Positions 5,417-6,719 of a stretch of 6,719 nt of DNA are shown here, piece by piece; position 1 is the stretch's first letter; each line of letters starts with the position of its first letter. Below the pieces are notes generated by a model. The model saw only the letters and a list, made by a program, of their open reading frames with translations. It was not told the DNA's origin and ran no database searches. The DNA lies in assembly GCA_013813605.1 (NCBI GenBank), contig JACCRL010000301.1:1-6719 (forward strand). Reading direction: 5' to 3'. This DNA comes from Gemmatimonadaceae bacterium. GTDB taxonomy: Bacteria > Gemmatimonadota > Gemmatimonadetes > Gemmatimonadales > Gemmatimonadaceae. Made by a program: the position numbers and the translations under genes.

Positions 5417-6719
5417 GCGCTGCCCCGCGCCAGGTGGGCGAAGCGGCGGCCGCGCTCTTCGTAGTTCGCGAACATGTCGAAGCTCGAGCACGCGGGAGAG
5501 AGCAGCACCGCATCTCCAGCTACTGCCGCGCGGCGGGCGGCGCGAATGACCTCGTCGAAATCCGATGCGAGCGTTTCGACGGGAAGGTGCGTTCCCAGAT
5601 CAGCGGCGATTTTCGCGGCTGCTTCACCGTACGCCAATACGTGTTTCACTTTTCCCTTCATCCCCGCGGCAAGTTGCGTGTAGGTCTCGCCTTTGTGGCG
5701 GCCTCCCAGCAACAGGACGGTTGGACGCTCCATCGCGTCAATTGCCACCGCCGTCGAGCCGACATTCGTGGCTTTTGAGTCGTCGATCCACTGAATGCCG
5801 TCCCGGTCGAGCACGAGCTCGAGACGGTGAGCCAGCGGGCGAAACGTCCCGAGTGCCTCTCGCATCAGGTGGCGTGCGCCGGGGCTCCTGTACTCCTGGT
5901 GCGCGACCGTAACGGCGAGCAGCGCAGCCAGCGCGTTCGCAACGTTGTGCCGCCCCATCAGCGGAAATTCGGCGCGGTCGGCGATTTTTTCGCCCAGCAG
6001 CATCAGGGACTTGGCCCTCGCGTCGTACCACGCAGCGGCGGCAGGTCCCGGCTCGCCGGCCGGCGGTGTTCCCGCGGCGGAAAAACCATAGTGACTTCCC
6101 GCCACACCCGCGGTCATCGCCCGTGATGCGGCGTCGCTCGCATCCGATACCCAGATGGAATCGCGGTCGGCATTCGCGAAGAGCAGCGCCTTGTCGGCGT
6201 AATAAGCGTCCACCGACGGGTATCGGTCCAGATGATCCGGACTCAGATTCGTCAGAACGCCAACGGCTGGCGTGAGGCCGGGGGTATCGTGAAGCTGAAA
6301 CGACGACATCTCGAGCGCGATCCAATCGGGAGGATTCCGGCGCAGTGCAATCTCGGAGAGCGGCGTGCCGATATTTCCCGCGGCCGGTGCGTCCTTCCCG
6401 AGTCCGGTCAGGAGGTGCGCGATAAGGGCGGTCGTCGTGCTCTTCCCGTTTGTCCCGGTCACGGCAATGACGCGATCCGAGCCGAGAAAGCGAAGTGCGA
6501 GCTCGACCTCACTCACCACCTGGACGCCGGCCTCGCGCGCCGCGGTCAGTGGCGCAGCGGCGGGAGGAATTCCGGGACTCACGACCAACAGCCTTGCGCG
6601 GCGGATCCTGGCGAGGTCGTGAGATCCGAAGTCCGTCGCCGCGCCCAGCGCGGCGAGCTCGCTGGCGGAGCTCCGAATTGCTTCGGAAGTGCCGGCGTCC
6701 GATGCGTAGAGACTGTTCC
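5413..6719 (-). CDS. murD: UDP-N-acetylmuramoylalanine--D-glutamate ligase MurD (N-terminus beyond window)
   Basis: MurD is the cytoplasmic ligase that adds D-glutamate to UDP-MurNAc-L-Ala using ATP. The frame is open to the right edge, and 434 residues are visible; full proteins are about 440-460, so only the first strand and glycine loop of the UDP-binding domain are missing. Counting from the first visible residue: VVSPGIPP at 45-52, the ATP loop GTNGKSTT at 88-95, NLSPDHLDRY at 157-166, ADKALLFANAD with the lysine that is carbamylated in the family at 176, MGRHNVANALAA at 254-265, DDSKATN at 312-318, LLGGRHKG at 336-343 and the C-terminal SPACSSFDMF with NYEERG at 407-423. DDSKATN and SPACSSFD are specific to MurD. 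A TTG at 6588 could be mistaken for a start, but conserved MurD-like sequence continues upstream of it. The stop overlaps the ftsW ATG. It is followed directly by ftsW, as in many dcw clusters. Confidence 0.97.
   Translation of the reverse strand, partial: NSLYASDAGTSEAIRSSASELAALGAATDFGSHDLARIRRARLLVVSPGIPPAAAPLTAAREAGVQVVSEVELALRFLGSDRVIAVTGTNGKSTTTALIAHLLTGLGKDAPAAGNIGTPLSEIALRRNPPDWIALEMSSFQLHDTPGLTPAVGVLTNLSPDHLDRYPSVDAYYADKALLFANADRDSIWVSDASDAASRAMTAGVAGSHYGFSAAGTPPAGEPGPAAAAWYDARAKSLMLLGEKIADRAEFPLMGRHNVANALAALLAVTVAHQEYRSPGARHLMREALGTFRPLAHRLELVLDRDGIQWIDDSKATNVGSTAVAIDAMERPTVLLLGGRHKGETYTQLAAGMKGKVKHVLAYGEAAAKIAADLGTHLPVETLASDFDEVIRAARRAAVAGDAVLLSPACSSFDMFANYEERGRRFAHLARGSA

Noticed and set aside
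4826..5464. Plus-strand open frame of 212 codons
   Set aside because: It is antisense to ftsW; its His/Gln/Asp-rich content reflects the complement of hydrophobic membrane codons.
6586..6588. TTG as the murD start
   Set aside because: The frame is open and MurD-like upstream to the window edge, so this TTG is an internal leucine codon of a gene cut by the window.

Overview
The window is one uninterrupted stretch of the division and cell wall (dcw) cluster, read entirely from the minus strand. In transcription order it holds murD (5' end outside the window), ftsW, murG, murC, ftsQ and ftsA (3' end outside the window). The DNA is GC-rich and coding almost throughout. I see no RNA gene, insertion sequence, CRISPR array, phage gene, promoter or convincing terminator. 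The many long open frames on the plus strand are antisense shadows of these six genes.

Organism: a Gram-negative, high-GC bacterium. Gemmatimonadota or a related soil lineage is my best guess, based on the gene order murD-ftsW-murG-murC-ftsQ-ftsA with no murB or ddl between murC and ftsQ, and on the unusual FtsW motifs. This is inference from memory of the families, and no phylogeny could be run.

Layout from high to low coordinates: MurD fills 6719 to 5413, then FtsW 5416-4232, MurG 4235-3126, MurC about 3133-1718, FtsQ 1688-963 and FtsA 966-1. Three junctions (murD/ftsW, ftsW/murG, ftsQ/ftsA) are 4-base ATGA overlaps. murG and murC overlap by about 8 bases at a small hairpin. The only true gap is 29 bases between murC and ftsQ. 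Most starts lack a strong Shine-Dalgarno sequence, which fits one polycistronic message with coupled translation.

How the genes work together: MurC adds L-Ala and MurD adds D-Glu to the UDP-MurNAc stem peptide in the cytoplasm. MurG adds GlcNAc to lipid I to give lipid II. FtsW polymerises lipid II at the septum. FtsQ and FtsA are divisome parts that respectively scaffold the periplasmic subcomplex and tether FtsZ to the membrane. The next gene past position 1 would be expected to be ftsZ.

I found no previously undescribed system. The points worth a second look are local: divergent motifs in FtsW, an Asp-to-Glu change in the FtsA nucleotide-binding loop, and a hairpin at the murG/murC junction that looks like a small inserted repeat and blurs the murC start.
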